A DNA stretch of 64,000 nt from Dongshaea marina (GCF_003072645.1 NZ_CP028897.1:181001-245000), one strand, 5' to 3'. Positions 47,752 through 59,414 are shown, counted from the first letter of the stretch. Notes: generated by a model from the sequence alone, not told the origin. A program made the numbers and translations.

Positions 47752-48816
47752 TTATTTGCTGGCCTGCACGGCGGGTTCGGCATCAAACCAGCGTTTCTTC
47801 AGCCAGAATGCGACATTGACCAGGCCGATCAGCACCGGCACCTCGACCAGTGGGCCAATCACCCCGACAAAGGCCTGATCGCTGTGAATGCCGAACACGG
47901 CGATGGCAACGGCTATCGCCAGCTCGAAGTTGTTTGAAGCCGCGGTAAAACTCAGTGAGGTTGAGCGCTCATAATCGGCGCCGCTGCGCCAGGCCATGTA
48001 AAACGAGATAAAGAACATCAGCACAAAATAGATAAGCAGCGGAATGGCAACCTTCACCACATTCATCGGCAGGGCGACTATTTCGCTACCCTTGAGAGAG
48101 AACATCAGCACTATGGTAAATAGCAGGGCAATCAGGGTCAGGGGTGAGATCCGTGGGATAAATACCGCTTCGTACCACTCTTCCCCCTTGAGTCGGGTCA
48201 GGATCTCCCGGGTTAAAAATCCGGCAATGAAGGGGATCCCAAGATAGATAAACACACTGTGGGCGATATCCAGCATCGAGATATTGATGGTTGAGCTTTC
48301 TAATCCAAGCAGACGTGGCAATAGCGAGATAAATATATAGGCATAGGCGGAGTAGAACAGCACCTGAAAGATGGAGTTGAATGCCACCAGGCCAGCACAA
48401 TACTCCCGGTTACCCCTGGCGAGCTCGTTCCACACGATCACCATGGCGATACAGCGGGCCAGTCCTATCAGGATCAGGCCCACCATGAAGGTCGGTTCAT
48501 CATGGAAAAAAATCACTGCCAGTATAAACATCAACACAGGACCGACCAGCCAGTTTTGGATCAGCGACAGCAGCAGGATTTTTTTGTCACTAAATACCGG
48601 CTTCATCTTGCGATACCGCACCTTGGCCAGAGGAGGATACATCATGACGATGAGCCCGATAGCGATCAGCAGGTTGCTGGAGCCATACTCAAACTGGCCA
48701 ATCCATTGGTTGGCCTGTGGAAACAGATAACCGATCCCGATTCCGGCAAAGATCGCCAGAAAGATCCACAGGGTGAGGTAGCGATCCAAAAAACCTAAAC
48801 GTTTCATTGATAACAT
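47752..48816 (-). CDS. acr3: ACR3-family arsenite efflux permease
   Basis: A 354-aa inner-membrane protein with ten hydrophobic helices. The family's essential Cys is at C122 in [13 protein letters not shown], and the second signature [13 protein letters not shown] is near the C-terminus. It exports As(III) (sometimes Sb(III)) using the proton motive force. AAGGAG overlaps the arsR stop, so it is translated directly after arsR. No arsC reductase is nearby. Confidence 0.93.
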   Translation of the reverse strand: MLSMKRLGFLDRYLTLWIFLAIFAGIGIGYLFPQANQWIGQFEYGSSNLLIAIGLIVMMYPPLAKVRYRKMKPVFSDKKILLLSLIQNWLVGPVLMFILAVIFFHDEPTFMVGLILIGLARCIAMVIVWNELARGNREYCAGLVAFNSIFQVLFYSAYAYIFISLLPRLLGLESSTINISMLDIAHSVFIYLGIPFIAGFLTREILTRLKGEEWYEAVFIPRISPLTLIALLFTIVLMFSLKGSEIVALPMNVVKVAIPLLIYFVLMFFISFYMAWRSGADYERSTSLSFTAASNNFELAIAVAIAVFGIHSDQAFVGVIGPLVEVPVLIGLVNVAFWLKKRWFDAEPAVQASK

Positions 48817-48818
48817 GA

Positions 48819-49163
48819 TTACTCCTTGGCACAGAGTTCGAAGCTGGGTAGTTGTGCGAGTTGCTGCTCAAGCTCATGACACTCACCGCGAGATTCCATC
48901 ATGGCAAACAGTTGCTCAAGCAGTTTCGAGATATCTAAGGGCTGCTCATCCTGCAAACGATAGAAGATCCATTTGCCCTGGCGGCGTGAGGTGATGAGCT
49001 TTTCATTTTTGAGATTTTTAAGCTGGATAGAGATGGCACCCTGAGTCAGAGGGATCAGCCTTTGTAGCTGGCAGACACACAGCTCCTCTTTACGAAGCAG
49101 ATAAAGGATCTGTCGCCGATTGGGATCGGCCAGCAGCTTCAGCAGGTTAGTTAGAGAGTCCAT
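48819..49163 (-). CDS. arsR: ArsR-family arsenic-responsive repressor
   Basis: A 114-aa winged-HTH repressor. The type 1 As(III) site E-L-C-V-C-Q-L (C29, C31) is on the recognition-helix side and a further Cys lies at E-C-H-E. The HTH is [19 protein letters not shown], followed by the wing R-R-Q-G-K-W-I-F-Y. It should repress its own arsR-acr3 transcript until arsenite binds. Promoter expected in the 49164-49296 gap. Confidence 0.93.
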   Translation of the reverse strand: MDSLTNLLKLLADPNRRQILYLLRKEELCVCQLQRLIPLTQGAISIQLKNLKNEKLITSRRQGKWIFYRLQDEQPLDISKLLEQLFAMMESRGECHELEQQLAQLPSFELCAKE

Positions 49164-49296
49164 CGCATCACTTAATTAAACATATTTAAATTTATAAATA
49201 TGTTAGTTGAGGACAGATCAATGTTCAATCAGTTATTTCTTATTTTGTGGAAATAGTTAAGTCATCTTCTCAATCAGTGTGCATCTAACCTGGAAG

Positions 49297-49680
49297 CTAA
49301 ACAGAGTTGTCATCTTTATTTGAGTCAGATGTTTTTTCAGGCGTACCACTGTTGTTAGGCTCTCTGACATCGATAAAAAGATCAAAGACATTGGCGCATT
49401 TGTGTTTGGTAGAAAAGCTTGAGAAGAGATCTTCTTCATCTGTGGCGTGGGGGTAGGAGTAAAGAGTGCTTGATTCATCCTCCCACGAGGGCAAAACAGA
49501 GAAGCCAGCGTTGTTACTGGTGCGGACAAAGATAATCTTGCTATCAATCTGTTGCAGCTCTCCTTGTTCATCCAGTGTATAAAACTCTAGTTGATTTGCT
49601 GTTTTAGCTGCGTACTCGGCATGCTCCTTCAGGTGCTCGGTAAGCTTCTGTTTGTCCAGGGGCTGTTTAGAAATTGTCAT
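49297..49680 (-). CDS. Acidic hypothetical protein
   Basis: A 127-aa protein from ATG 49680, which has AAGGAG at good distance; the frame opens further upstream at 49740. Strongly acidic C-terminus with Asp/Ser/Asn tail. A central stretch (I-I-F-V-R-T-S-N-N-A-G-F-S-V-L-P-S-W) looks like a small beta-rich domain. No family recognised, no signal peptide or TM helix. It is upstream of arsR on the same strand but is probably unrelated to it. Confidence 0.55.
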   Translation of the reverse strand: MTISKQPLDKQKLTEHLKEHAEYAAKTANQLEFYTLDEQGELQQIDSKIIFVRTSNNAGFSVLPSWEDESSTLYSYPHATDEEDLFSSFSTKHKCANVFDLFIDVREPNNSGTPEKTSDSNKDDNSV

Positions 49681-49891
49681 TTCAATGCTCTCCTTTATCT
49701 TCCTGCCTTGGATAGTATCAAGGCTTGGAGTATGAATCATGGATTGGTAGATCTTAAAGGCTAAGGAGGCTTAGACCCCCATCAAGGGGAATAACCTTTC
49801 TGAGTGCACTTTTTGTGATTCTGACAGTTGCGGGGTTGGAGAAATCCTGATGGGATAGGCAGGTTTTTAATTGAGCTTTAAGGGATGAATC

Positions 49892-50233
49892 ATGCCTCAT
49901 TGTATTATTGAGTATTCCAAACCGATCGAAGAGCATGTTGCCATCGAGCAACTGGTGGAGCGTGTTCACAGCTCTGCGTTCGACTCCGGGCTTTTCAGGG
50001 AAAGTGATATTAAGACTCGGGCAATCGGCTATGAGCACTTTAAGCTGGGGGAGGAACACAATAACTTCATCCACCTGAGCGTGAAGATTTTGCCTGGCAG
50101 AACCGATGAGCAGAAAGCCATGTTGGCCGATGGGGTTCTCAATGCCCTGGGCTCGCTGGCCATGACAGATCTTGCTTTGTCGGTGGAGGTGGTCGATCTG
50201 CCCGGTGATTCCTACATTAAATGTAATCTCTAG
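49892..50233 (+). CDS. 5-carboxymethyl-2-hydroxymuconate isomerase-like tautomerase
   Basis: A 113-aa tautomerase-superfamily protein. After Met removal Pro1 (M-P-H-C-I-I-E-Y-S) would be the catalytic base, as in CHMI/HpaF. The C-terminal F-I-H-L-S-V-K-I-L-P-G-R-T and Q-K-A-M-L-A-D-G-V segments match that family. CHMI acts in homoprotocatechuate breakdown, but no other hpa gene is here, so the true substrate is open. Confidence 0.82.
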   Translation: MPHCIIEYSKPIEEHVAIEQLVERVHSSAFDSGLFRESDIKTRAIGYEHFKLGEEHNNFIHLSVKILPGRTDEQKAMLADGVLNALGSLAMTDLALSVEVVDLPGDSYIKCNL

Positions 50234-50435
50234 GCTCAGCAGAGCTCCGTAGTCCGCAAGCGGTTGCCTTGAGCCCTGATTCGATTCGGGGCTTCTCACT
50301 TGATCTGATTCTTAAGCTTTTCACAGGTCCATGGCTGGTTGCCGGTCGTTGTAGGGAGCAAGGTTTGGGGGCGAGTTTTTCAGGCCGGGAGATATTCGCA
50401 CTAAGATGCTATATATCACCCGGCTGGAGGCTTGG

Positions 50436-51338
50436 TCAAAGGGAGTGTTTCACACTATTGATAATGGCCTGCTCAACGTTTTGCGCACAGATGGTGCCGA
50501 GTCGAATCATATCGGGTTCATCCATCGCTTTTGCACCCACGCCAGCAGTAAAGATGATATCCCCATCAAAGGGAGTGAAGCTCGGTCGAACCGAGCGGGC
50601 GATCCCGGCAGTTGCCATCTTGCTGAGCAGGGTTAGTTCGGGCGCAGGTAATTTTGCGTCAATGAAGTTTGCGACCAGCACTGTGTTTTGATTGTCGGAC
50701 AGCGTCATCTTGCACTGGCCATTGGCGATCAGTTTTTCTAAGTTAATGAGATTACCCTCCGGATCTCTGGCTCCTGCGATGATTTGATTATCCTCGTAGA
50801 TATCACCAACCGCATTAACAACCGCGACGCTGGTCACTGTGTGTTCTCCCATTCTCATGGAAGAGAGGCCTATCCCGGTCCGTGTTGGTGTTCCCTGGTG
50901 CCAGGCTTTACCTGCACTGGCCCCGTAACCTGCGCCAACACGTCCATAAAGGTAATCTGTACCTGCATTTTGACAGGCTCTGTAAGCGAGTTCCGGGGTG
51001 GGGGCTACGGGATTTCCCTGATCGAAGTCATAGATACCGGCCGTTGGTACCAGGGGGATCCGGCGGTGAGGTGTCTGAAGCCCTTTTCCCTGTTCCGCAA
51101 GCCACTGCATGACACCACTGGTTACATCCAGCCCGAAAGCACTGCCCCCGGTTAATACCAGGCCATGGATCTCCTTGGCACTGGTTTCAAGATTAAGAAG
51201 TTGAACATCCCTAAGAGCGGGGGCGCTGCCGCAGAGCCAATAACCGCAGGTCGCTGGCTGATCAAATAAAAACACGCTGACACCGGTTTGGTTCTCAGTA
51301 TCTTCCGCGTGACCTATGGTCAATCCCTGAATATGCAT
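50436..51338 (-). CDS. P1-family (S58, DmpA-like) peptidase
   Basis: A 300-aa Ntn-type hydrolase. Family marks: L-V-L-T-G-G-S-A-F-G-L-D-V-T-S-G-V, Y-G-R-V-G-A-G-Y-G-A-S-A-G, and the region G-E-H-T-V-T-S-V-A-V-V-N-A-V-G-D that corresponds to the self-cleavage and nucleophile site. Such enzymes are aminopeptidases or beta-peptidyl hydrolases. The frame opens at 51524, but ATG 51338 has AGGAG and the family N-terminus (M-H-I-Q-G-L-T-I-G-H). Stand-alone gene, divergent from the S10 operon. Confidence 0.85.
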   Translation of the reverse strand: MHIQGLTIGHAEDTENQTGVSVFLFDQPATCGYWLCGSAPALRDVQLLNLETSAKEIHGLVLTGGSAFGLDVTSGVMQWLAEQGKGLQTPHRRIPLVPTAGIYDFDQGNPVAPTPELAYRACQNAGTDYLYGRVGAGYGASAGKAWHQGTPTRTGIGLSSMRMGEHTVTSVAVVNAVGDIYEDNQIIAGARDPEGNLINLEKLIANGQCKMTLSDNQNTVLVANFIDAKLPAPELTLLSKMATAGIARSVRPSFTPFDGDIIFTAGVGAKAMDEPDMIRLGTICAQNVEQAIINSVKHSL

Positions 51339-51575
51339 GCTGGCTCCTGCTAGAGAATTGGGTCTTTGGAATGGATAAGATTTAAATCGGGGGGAGCCTA
51401 GCAATCCAAGGCAGATCATACAAGGGTCTTCAGACAGGGGCTTACTGCGATTACAGCCCGGTACTACAGGGGAGGTCGAGAGACAGCAAATGAGATTCGC
51501 CGGTGAAAGATGAGATGACCTCATTTATCCTTCCACGGGGCGAGCAAATATCAGTCAAAAATTGGTCGCGGAGAC

Positions 51576-51603
51576 TTGCGATCATCGCCGAGCTCTGTAT
51601 AAT
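51576..51603 (+). promoter_or_regulatory. S10 operon promoter
   Basis: TTGCGA at 51576-51581 and perfect TATAAT at 51598-51603, spacer 16 bp. Transcription would begin near 51610, giving a leader of about 155 bases before rpsJ, similar to E. coli. Confidence 0.75.
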
Positions 51604-51609
51604 TGCCGT

Positions 51610-51763
51610 CCTGACCCTTCTAGGGTCGGCACACAAGCGCGGGCAATAGGCCCGGCATTCAGTCTCTCCAATCGGGAGAGAATCGGTTTAAAGACAACGC
51701 CCTCCTGCATTAGCGGGGATGGAGCGGTCTTTTTTTATGTTAAACCATTTGGAGCTCTGGTAA
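51610..51763 (+). promoter_or_regulatory. S10 leader with L4-type attenuator
   Basis: Series of hairpins: GACCCT-TCT-AGGGTC (51613-51627), TCTCTCC-AATCG-GGAGAGA (51663-51681) and a terminator-like stem AGAC..CGCCCTCC / GGAGCGGTCT (51692-51730) followed by a T run to 51737. In E. coli the comparable HE hairpin is where L4 with NusA halts transcription and also blocks translation of rpsJ. The layout and position match, so autoregulation by L4 is inferred. Confidence 0.75.
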
Positions 51764-52075
<312 letters not shown>

Positions 52076-52093
52076 TGCAGGGAGTTTATGACA

Positions 52094-52732
52094 ATGGCAA
52101 TCGGACTTATTGGTCGTAAGCTGGGCATGAGCCGCATCTTCACTGAAGATGGCGTATCTATCCCAGTGACTGTTATTGAAGTAGAAGCGAACCGCGTTAC
52201 CCAGGTTAAATCTCTGGAAAGCGATGGCTATAACGCTATTCAGGTTACTACTGGTTCTAAGAAAGCGAACCGTGTAACTAAGCCTGAAGCGGGTCATTTT
52301 GCTAAGGCTGGTACTGAAGCTGGTCGTGGTTTGTGGGAATTCCGTCTGGGTGAAGGTGAAGGTTCTGACATCACTGTTGGTGGTGAGCTGAAGGTTGATA
52401 TCTTTGCTGATGTTAAGAAAGTAGACGTTACCGGTACCTCTAAAGGTAAAGGCTTCCAGGGCGCTGTTAAGCGTTGGAACTTCCGTACCCAGGACGCGAC
52501 TCATGGTAACTCTCTGTCGCACCGTGCTCCTGGTTCTATCGGTCAGAACCAAACCCCTGGTCGCGTATTCAAGGGTAAGAAAATGGCTGGTCACATGGGT
52601 GCTGAGCGTGTAACGACTCAGAACCTGGAAGTTGTACGTGTAGACGTTGATCGCAACCTGCTGCTGGTTAAAGGTGCAGTCCCAGGTGCGACTAACGGAA
52701 ACGTCATCGTTAAACCTGCCGTTAAAGCGTAA
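52094..52732 (+). CDS. rplC: 50S ribosomal protein L3
   Basis: A 212-aa early-assembly protein near the peptidyl-transferase centre. [13 protein letters not shown] at the start and [17 protein letters not shown] with the methylated Gln (G-Q-N-Q-T-P-G). ATG 52094 gives better spacing from GGGAG than ATG 52088. Confidence 0.97.
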   Translation: MAIGLIGRKLGMSRIFTEDGVSIPVTVIEVEANRVTQVKSLESDGYNAIQVTTGSKKANRVTKPEAGHFAKAGTEAGRGLWEFRLGEGEGSDITVGGELKVDIFADVKKVDVTGTSKGKGFQGAVKRWNFRTQDATHGNSLSHRAPGSIGQNQTPGRVFKGKKMAGHMGAERVTTQNLEVVRVDVDRNLLLVKGAVPGATNGNVIVKPAVKA

Positions 52733-52749
52733 CGTCTGAGGAGATAGTA

Positions 52750-53355
52750 ATGGAATTGGTAATGAAAGACGCGCAGAGCGCTCTTGAAGTTTCCGAAACT
52801 ACCTTCGGGCGTGAGTTCAATGAAGCTCTGGTGCATCAGGTTGTTGTTGCCTACGCAGCTGGTGCTCGTCAGGGTACTCGTGCTCAGAAGAACCGTTCCG
52901 CAGTATCTGGCGGTGGCAAAAAGCCATGGCGTCAGAAGGGCACTGGTCGTGCTCGTGCAGGAACTATTCGCTCTCCAATCTGGCGCTCTGGTGGTGTGAC
53001 TTTTGCTGCTCAGCCGCAAGATCACAGCCAGAAGGTTAACCGCAAGATGTATCGTGCTGCTGTTCGTAGCATCCTGTCTGAGCTGGTTCGCCAAGAGCGT
53101 CTGATCGTAGTTGAGAAGTTTGGTGTTGAGACACCTAAGACTAAAGAACTGGTTGCTAAGCTGAAGGGTCTGGAACTGAACGACGTTCTGATCGTGACCT
53201 CTGAAGTTGATGAGAACCTGTTCCTGGCTGCTCGCAACTTGTACAAAGTTGATGCGCGTGACGCTGCTGCCATTGATCCAGCAAGCCTGATCGCTTTCGA
53301 CAAGGTATTGATGACTGCTGATGCAGTTAAGCAGATTGAGGGGATGCTGGCATGA
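52750..53355 (+). CDS. rplD: 50S ribosomal protein L4
   Basis: A 201-aa exit-tunnel protein with the long basic loop (G-T-R-A-Q-K-N-R, then [15 protein letters not shown]). L4 is also the repressor of this operon through the leader at 51610-51763. Overlaps rplW by 4 bp. Confidence 0.98.
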   Translation: MELVMKDAQSALEVSETTFGREFNEALVHQVVVAYAAGARQGTRAQKNRSAVSGGGKKPWRQKGTGRARAGTIRSPIWRSGGVTFAAQPQDHSQKVNRKMYRAAVRSILSELVRQERLIVVEKFGVETPKTKELVAKLKGLELNDVLIVTSEVDENLFLAARNLYKVDARDAAAIDPASLIAFDKVLMTADAVKQIEGMLA

Positions 53356-53654
53356 ACCGCGAAGAGCGTCTGTTAAAAGTTCTCAAGGCTCCGCTCATCT
53401 CTGAAAAGAGCACTATGGCTGCTGAAAATCACAACACTATCGTGTTTAAAGTAGCTAAAGATGCAACCAAAGCGGAAGTTAAATCAGCAGTTGAAAAGCT
53501 GTTTGAAGTTGAAGTCGTAGGTGTTCGCACTTCTATCCTGAAAGGCAAAACTAAGCGTCACGGTGCCCGTATCGGCCGTCGTAGCGACGTGAAGAAGGCC
53601 TATGTCACTCTTAAAGAGGGCCAGGACATCGACTTCATGGGCGGCGCAGAGTAA
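53352..53654 (+). CDS. rplW: 50S ribosomal protein L23
   Basis: A 100-aa protein at the tunnel exit where trigger factor and SRP dock. Typical [15 protein letters not shown] start and the basic loop [12 protein letters not shown]. Starts inside the rplD stop (ATGA). Confidence 0.98.
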   Translation: MNREERLLKVLKAPLISEKSTMAAENHNTIVFKVAKDATKAEVKSAVEKLFEVEVVGVRTSILKGKTKRHGARIGRRSDVKKAYVTLKEGQDIDFMGGAE

Positions 53655-53672
53655 TCAGGGGAGTATATAAAA

Positions 53673-54787
<1,115 letters not shown>

Positions 54788-54798
54788 GGGGAAAATAG

Positions 54799-55131
54799 AT
54801 GGAAGCAATCGCTAAACACCGTTTTGCCCGTACTTCTGCCCAGAAAGCACGTCTAGTTGCTGATCAAGTACGCGGTCTGCCTATTGAACAGGCTCTGAAC
54901 ATCCTGACCTTCAGCCCTAAGAAAGCGGCTACCCTGGTCAAGAAGGTTCTGGAGTCTGCCATTGCTAACGCTGAGCACAATGAAGGTGCCGACATCGATG
55001 AACTGAAGATCTCTAAGATCTGTGTCGATGAAGGACCGACTATGAAGCGTATCCGTCCACGTGCTAAAGGCCGTGCGGATCGTGTTCTGAAGCGTAGTAG
55101 CCATATCACTGTTGTGGTATCGGACCGCTAA
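54799..55131 (+). CDS. rplV: 50S ribosomal protein L22
   Basis: A 110-aa protein whose beta-hairpin ([12 protein letters not shown]) lines the exit tunnel and is a known macrolide-resistance site; the sequence here looks wild type. 19 bp before rpsC. Confidence 0.98.
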   Translation: MEAIAKHRFARTSAQKARLVADQVRGLPIEQALNILTFSPKKAATLVKKVLESAIANAEHNEGADIDELKISKICVDEGPTMKRIRPRAKGRADRVLKRSSHITVVVSDR

Positions 55132-55150
55132 GAGGCCAGGAGAATAAGCA

Positions 55151-55843
55151 ATGGGTCAGAAAGTACATCCTAATGGTATTCGCCTTGGCATTACTAAGCC
55201 GTTCAATTCGACTTGGTATGCGAATACTAATGAATTTGCAGACAACCTGCACGGTGATTTCCAGGTGCGCCAGTTCCTTACTAAGGAACTGCAAAATGCA
55301 TCTGTATCTCGCATCGTGATCGAGCGTCCTGCAAAGAGCATTCGTGTGACGATTCACACTGCACGTCCTGGTGTTGTCATCGGTCGTAAAGGTGAAGACG
55401 TTGAAAAACTGCGCACTAAGGTAGCGAAAATCGCTGGCGTTCCTGCGCAGATCAACATCTCTGAGATCCGCAAGCCTGAACTGGATGCGAAGCTGGTAGC
55501 TGAAGGCATCGCTTCTCAGCTGGTGCGTCGTGTTATGTTCCGTCGTGCGATGAAGCGCGCGGTACAGAACGCTATGCGTCTGGGCGCGAAAGGGATCAAG
55601 GTAGAAGTTAGTGGTCGTCTGGGCGGTGCCGAGATCGCACGTACTGAGTGGTATCGTGAAGGTCGTGTACCTCTCCACACTCTGCGTGCAGATATCGATT
55701 ACTCGACAGCTGAAGCGCTGACTACTTATGGCATCATCGGCGTCAAGGTCTGGATCTTCAAAGGTGAAGTTCTGGGTGCACTGCCTCTGGAAGAGCAGGC
55801 TCCTGCTCGTCAGAAGCAGCGCAAAGGCCGCGGTAGTAAGTAA
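55151..55843 (+). CDS. rpsC: 30S ribosomal protein S3
   Basis: A 230-aa protein at the mRNA entry channel. KH domain [15 protein letters not shown] and C-terminal [13 protein letters not shown]; basic tail ends K-G-R-G-S-K. Confidence 0.98.
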   Translation: MGQKVHPNGIRLGITKPFNSTWYANTNEFADNLHGDFQVRQFLTKELQNASVSRIVIERPAKSIRVTIHTARPGVVIGRKGEDVEKLRTKVAKIAGVPAQINISEIRKPELDAKLVAEGIASQLVRRVMFRRAMKRAVQNAMRLGAKGIKVEVSGRLGGAEIARTEWYREGRVPLHTLRADIDYSTAEALTTYGIIGVKVWIFKGEVLGALPLEEQAPARQKQRKGRGSK

Positions 55844-55855
55844 GGAGAATCAGTA

Positions 55856-56269
55856 ATGTTGCAACCTAAGCGTACTAAGTTCCGTAAGGTACACAAGGGC
55901 CGTAACCGCGGTGTGGCGACTACTGGTAATAAGGTATCTTTCGGTACCTTTGGCCTGAAAGCCGTACAGCGCGGACGCATCACTGCTCGCCAAATCGAAG
56001 CGGCACGTCGTGCGATGACTCGTCATATTAAACGTCAGGGTCAGATCTGGATTCGTATTTTTCCAGACAAGCCTATTACCGAGAAGCCTCTCGAGGTTCG
56101 TCAAGGTAAGGGTAAAGGTAACGTTGAATACTGGGTAGCCCAGGTTCAGCCAGGCCGTGTCCTGTACGAGATGGACGGCGTTTCTGAGGAGCTGGCGCGT
56201 GAAGCACTCGAGCTTGCTGCTGCGAAACTGCCAGTTAAGACCACCTTTGTAACTCGGACGATTATGTGA
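55856..56269 (+). CDS. rplP: 50S ribosomal protein L16
   Basis: A 137-aa protein next to the A-site tRNA elbow. [11 protein letters not shown] start, the arginine hydroxylation region of M-T-R-H-I-K-R-Q-G and C-terminal T-x-F-V-x-R-T-I-M. Its stop overlaps the rpmC start. Confidence 0.98.
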   Translation: MLQPKRTKFRKVHKGRNRGVATTGNKVSFGTFGLKAVQRGRITARQIEAARRAMTRHIKRQGQIWIRIFPDKPITEKPLEVRQGKGKGNVEYWVAQVQPGRVLYEMDGVSEELAREALELAAAKLPVKTTFVTRTIM

Positions 56270-56460
56270 TGAAAGCACAAGATCTGCGTGAAAAGAGTGT
56301 AGAAGAGCTGAACGCTGAGCTGCTGAACCTGCTGCGTGAGCAATTTAACATGCGCATGCAGCTGAGCACTGGCCAGCTGAACCAGACTCACACTCTCAAG
56401 CAAGTACGTCGCAATATTGCGCGTGTTAAAACTGTTTTACATCAGAAGGCAGGTGCGTAA
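56269..56460 (+). CDS. rpmC: 50S ribosomal protein L29
   Basis: A 63-aa helical protein near the tunnel exit: [14 protein letters not shown] and R-R-N-I-A-R-V-K-T. Starts at the ATGA overlapping rplP; its stop overlaps the rpsQ start (TAATG). Confidence 0.97.
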   Translation: MKAQDLREKSVEELNAELLNLLREQFNMRMQLSTGQLNQTHTLKQVRRNIARVKTVLHQKAGA

Positions 56461-56711
56461 TGAGCGAAACTACTATTCGTACACTGCAGGGCAAGGTAAT
56501 CAGCAACAAGATGGACAAGTCCATCACTGTTGCGATTGAGCGCAAAGTGAAGCACCCGATCTACGGGAAGTACATCAAGCGCACTACCAAGCTGCATGCA
56601 CACGACGAGAACAACGAGTGCACCATGGGCGATGTAGTCACTATTCGTGAGTGCCGTCCACTGTCTAAGACTAAGTCTTGGACCCTGGTTGAGATCGTTG
56701 AGAAGGCGTAA
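56460..56711 (+). CDS. rpsQ: 30S ribosomal protein S17
   Basis: An 83-aa OB-fold primary 16S-binding protein: [16 protein letters not shown] and H-D-E-N-N-E-C. Last gene of the S10 operon; the terminator at 56734 follows. Confidence 0.98.
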   Translation: MSETTIRTLQGKVISNKMDKSITVAIERKVKHPIYGKYIKRTTKLHAHDENNECTMGDVVTIRECRPLSKTKSWTLVEIVEKA

Positions 56712-56733
56712 GATTTTCTTACACCTTATATAA

Positions 56734-56766
56734 AAGAACGACTCCTGAGGGAGTCGTTCTTTTTTT
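56734..56766 (+). terminator. S10 operon terminator
   Basis: AAGAACGACTCC-TGAG-GGAGTCGTTCTT stem then T run; 22 bp past rpsQ. Separates the S10 and spc units. Confidence 0.93.
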
Positions 56767-56772
56767 AGGCTA

Positions 56773-56799
56773 CCCATTTCAAAAAATGGGTGTTATACT
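56773..56799 (+). promoter_or_regulatory. Probable spc operon promoter region
   Basis: A TATACT -10 candidate (56794-56799) sits just past a small CCCATTT/AAATGGG hairpin that overlaps the -35 position. No good -35 hexamer is seen, so it may need an activator-free extended -10 (TGTTATACT has TG 2 bases upstream). Confidence 0.4.
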
Positions 56800-56825
56800 G
56801 CCGCTCCTCATTATGAGGCAGCCAG

Positions 56826-56852
56826 ATCCCGAGCGGTTTCGGGATTTTTTTT
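56826..56852 (+). terminator. Terminator-like hairpin in the spc leader
   Basis: ATCCCGA-GCGGTT-TCGGGAT followed by T8, ending 22 bp before rplN. It lies downstream of the probable spc promoter, so it could attenuate the operon or act as a second S10 terminator. Confidence 0.8.
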
Positions 56853-56874
56853 GATATATAGCGGAGCACTAATA

Positions 56875-57243
56875 ATGATCCAGATGCAGACTAGGCTCGA
56901 CGTTGCCGATAACTCCGGTGCGCGTAGCATACAATGTATTAAGGTTCTAGGTGGTTCGCACCGCCGTTATGCCGGTATCGGTGATGTCATCAAAGCTTCT
57001 GTAAAAGAAGCGATTCCTCGCGGTAAAGTGAAGAAAGGTGATGTCGTAAATGCGGTGGTTGTTCGAACCAAGAAAGGCGTTCGTCGTCCAGACGGATCTG
57101 TCATTCGCTTTGACAGCAACGCGGCTGTACTGCTGAACAGCAGTGAACAGCCGATCGGTACACGTATCTTTGGCCCAGTTACTCGTGAACTGCGTACTGA
57201 AAAGTACATGAAGATCGTGTCACTGGCCCCAGAAGTACTGTAA
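56875..57243 (+). CDS. rplN: 50S ribosomal protein L14
   Basis: A 122-aa beta-barrel protein contacting the 30S body: [17 protein letters not shown], then [15 protein letters not shown] 56875 chosen over the upstream in-frame codon because of GCGGAG spacing and the family start. First gene of the spc operon. Confidence 0.97.
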   Translation: MIQMQTRLDVADNSGARSIQCIKVLGGSHRRYAGIGDVIKASVKEAIPRGKVKKGDVVNAVVVRTKKGVRRPDGSVIRFDSNAAVLLNSSEQPIGTRIFGPVTRELRTEKYMKIVSLAPEVL

Positions 57244-57253
57244 GGAGTCAAAG

Positions 57254-57571
57254 ATGGCAGCAAAAATCCGCCGTGATGATGAAGTTGTTGTTCTGACTGG
57301 TAAAGACAAAGGTAAGCGCGGTAAGGTTACCTCTGTTCTGACTGGCGAGAACAAAGTAGTTGTTGAAGGCGTGAACATGGTGAAGAAGCACGAGAAGCCT
57401 AATCCTCAAGCGGGGATCCAGGGTGGTATCGTTGAGCGTGAAGCACCTATTCATGTTTCAAATGTAGCGGTCTACAACCACGACAGTGGTAAAGCAGATC
57501 GTATCGGATTCCGAGTTGAAGAGGGCCGTAAGGTTCGTTACTTCAAGTCGAACGGTAATCTAGTAAATTAA
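57254..57571 (+). CDS. rplX: 50S ribosomal protein L24
   Basis: A 105-aa KOW-domain assembly initiator: [28 protein letters not shown] 7 bases upstream. Confidence 0.97.
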   Translation: MAAKIRRDDEVVVLTGKDKGKRGKVTSVLTGENKVVVEGVNMVKKHEKPNPQAGIQGGIVEREAPIHVSNVAVYNHDSGKADRIGFRVEEGRKVRYFKSNGNLVN

Positions 57572-57586
57572 TTGGAGTTTTTGACG

Positions 57587-58126
57587 ATGGCGAAACTGCA
57601 TGATTACTACAGAGAGACTGTAGTAAATGAGCTGATGAAGCAGTTCGACTACAAAACAGTCATGCAAGTCCCCCGAATCGAGAAGATCACCCTGAACATG
57701 GGTGTGGGTGAAGCTCTGGCTGACAAAAAGGTCCTGGAAAACGCTGTTGCAGATATGACAGCAATTGCAGGCCAAAAGCCACAGGTCACTAAAGCACGCA
57801 AGTCTGTTGCGGGCTTCAAGATTCGTGAAGGCTACCCGATTGGCTGTAAAGTAACCCTTCGTGGCGAGCGCATGTGGGAGTTCTTTGAGCGTCTGGTTTG
57901 TATTGCGATTCCACGTATTCGTGACTTCCGTGGCCTGAATGCTAAGTCATTCGACGGTCGTGGTAACTACTCTATGGGTGTTCGCGAGCAAATCATCTTC
58001 CCAGAAATCGACTACGATAAGGTCGATAAGATCCGAGGCATGGACATCACTGTGACCACCTCTGCATCTTCTGACGAAGAAGGACGTGCTCTGCTGGCTG
58101 CTTTTAACTTCCCATTCCGCAAGTAA
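57587..58126 (+). CDS. rplE: 50S ribosomal protein L5
   Basis: A 179-aa 5S rRNA-binding protein of the central protuberance. [21 protein letters not shown] and [20 protein letters not shown] 57587 gives the family start; the frame opens 15 bases earlier. Confidence 0.97.
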   Translation: MAKLHDYYRETVVNELMKQFDYKTVMQVPRIEKITLNMGVGEALADKKVLENAVADMTAIAGQKPQVTKARKSVAGFKIREGYPIGCKVTLRGERMWEFFERLVCIAIPRIRDFRGLNAKSFDGRGNYSMGVREQIIFPEIDYDKVDKIRGMDITVTTSASSDEEGRALLAAFNFPFRK

Positions 58127-58136
58127 GGTTAGGGTT

Positions 58137-58442
58137 ATGGCTAAGACATCAATGAAAGCACGGGAAGCCAAGCGTGCCAAGCTGGTTGCTAAATTTGCAG
58201 ACAAGCGTGCTGCACTGAAGGCATCCATCACAAACATGAATCTGTCTGATGAAGAACGTTGGGATGCGGTTTTGAAACTGCAAGCTCTTCCTCGTGATTC
58301 AAGCTCTTCGCGTCAGCGTAATCGCTGTAACATCACCGGACGTCCGCATGGTTACCTGCGTAAGTTCGGCTTGTCACGCATCAAACTGCGTGAGCATATG
58401 ATGAAGGGTGAAGTTCCTGGCCTGAAGAAGGCTAGTTGGTAA
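58137..58442 (+). CDS. rpsN: 30S ribosomal protein S14
   Basis: A 101-aa long-form (zinc-free) S14: C-terminal [18 protein letters not shown] keeps one Cys instead of the C-x-x-C pairs of the zinc form. ATG 58137 gives [10 protein letters not shown]. Confidence 0.97.
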   Translation: MAKTSMKAREAKRAKLVAKFADKRAALKASITNMNLSDEERWDAVLKLQALPRDSSSSRQRNRCNITGRPHGYLRKFGLSRIKLREHMMKGEVPGLKKASW

Positions 58443-58465
58443 GTTAATCACGGGAGTATATACAG

Positions 58466-58858
58466 ATGAGCATGCAAGATCCGATCGCGGATATGCTGAC
58501 CCGCATCCGTAACGGTCAGGCAGCGAACAAGGTTGCTGTGACCATGCCTGCTTCCAAGCTGAAACTAGCCGTTGCTAATGTTCTTAAGCAAGAAGGTTAC
58601 ATTTCAGACGTTGCTGTTGCTGGCGACGTTAAGCAGGAAATGACTATTGAGCTGAAATACTACCAGGGCGAGCCTGTAGTAGAGATGCTCAAGCGCGTGA
58701 GCCGTCCAGGCCTGCGTATTTATAAGAAGCACAACGAGATCCCATCTGTTCAGGGTGGTTTGGGCGTTGCTATCGTATCCACATCGAAAGGTGTGATGAC
58801 TGACCGCGCTGCGCGTAAAGCGGGCATGGGCGGCGAAGTTATCTGCTACGTATCTTAA
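58466..58858 (+). CDS. rpsH: 30S ribosomal protein S8
   Basis: A 130-aa protein, the translational repressor of the spc operon in E. coli through a target at the rplE start. [17 protein letters not shown] and C-terminal [12 protein letters not shown]. Confidence 0.97.
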   Translation: MSMQDPIADMLTRIRNGQAANKVAVTMPASKLKLAVANVLKQEGYISDVAVAGDVKQEMTIELKYYQGEPVVEMLKRVSRPGLRIYKKHNEIPSVQGGLGVAIVSTSKGVMTDRAARKAGMGGEVICYVS

Positions 58859-58871
58859 TTGGGAGTGAATT

Positions 58872-59405
58872 ATGTCTCGTGTTGCTAAGGCACCTGTACA
58901 GATCCCTGCGGGCGTAGAAGTAATTTTGTCCGGTCAGGAAATCACCATCAAGGGTAGCAATGGTTCTATGAACCGCACTATCCACGATGCTGTTGTTGTT
59001 GCCAAAGAAGAGAGCGCTCTGACTTTTGCTCCTAAAGAGGGTGTTGCTAACGCTAACGCTCACGCGGGAACTGCGCGCTCACTGGTTAACAGCATGGTAA
59101 TTGGTGTGACTCAAGGTTTTGAGAAGAAGCTGAAGCTGGTTGGTGTTGGTTATCGTGCTGCTGTTAAAGGCAATGCACTGAACCTGACCCTGGGTTTCTC
59201 TCACCCTGTTGAGCACAAGTTGCCAGAAGGTATTACCGCTGAGTGTCCAAGCCAGACAGAGATTACTCTGAAGGGTTGTGACAAGCAGGTAGTTGGTCAA
59301 GTGGCGGCGGATATTCGTGCATACCGTGCTCCTGAGCCTTACAAAGGCAAGGGTGTTCGTTACGCCGATGAAAACGTGCGTCGTAAAGAGGCTAAGAAGA
59401 AGTAA
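58872..59405 (+). CDS. rplF: 50S ribosomal protein L6
   Basis: A 177-aa two-domain protein by the factor-binding site: [11 protein letters not shown] and the C-terminal [10 protein letters not shown] motif. Confidence 0.97.
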   Translation: MSRVAKAPVQIPAGVEVILSGQEITIKGSNGSMNRTIHDAVVVAKEESALTFAPKEGVANANAHAGTARSLVNSMVIGVTQGFEKKLKLVGVGYRAAVKGNALNLTLGFSHPVEHKLPEGITAECPSQTEITLKGCDKQVVGQVAADIRAYRAPEPYKGKGVRYADENVRRKEAKKK

Positions 59406-59414
59406 GGTAACACT

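Noticed and set aside
47519..47878. 119-aa frame over the hairpin array
   Set aside because: No family features; the region is dominated by inverted repeats and runs into acr3 on the other strand.
50271..50293. Terminator after the CHMI-like gene (AGCCCTGA / TCGGGGCT)
   Set aside because: Stem needs a G-U pair and has no T tract; too weak to list.
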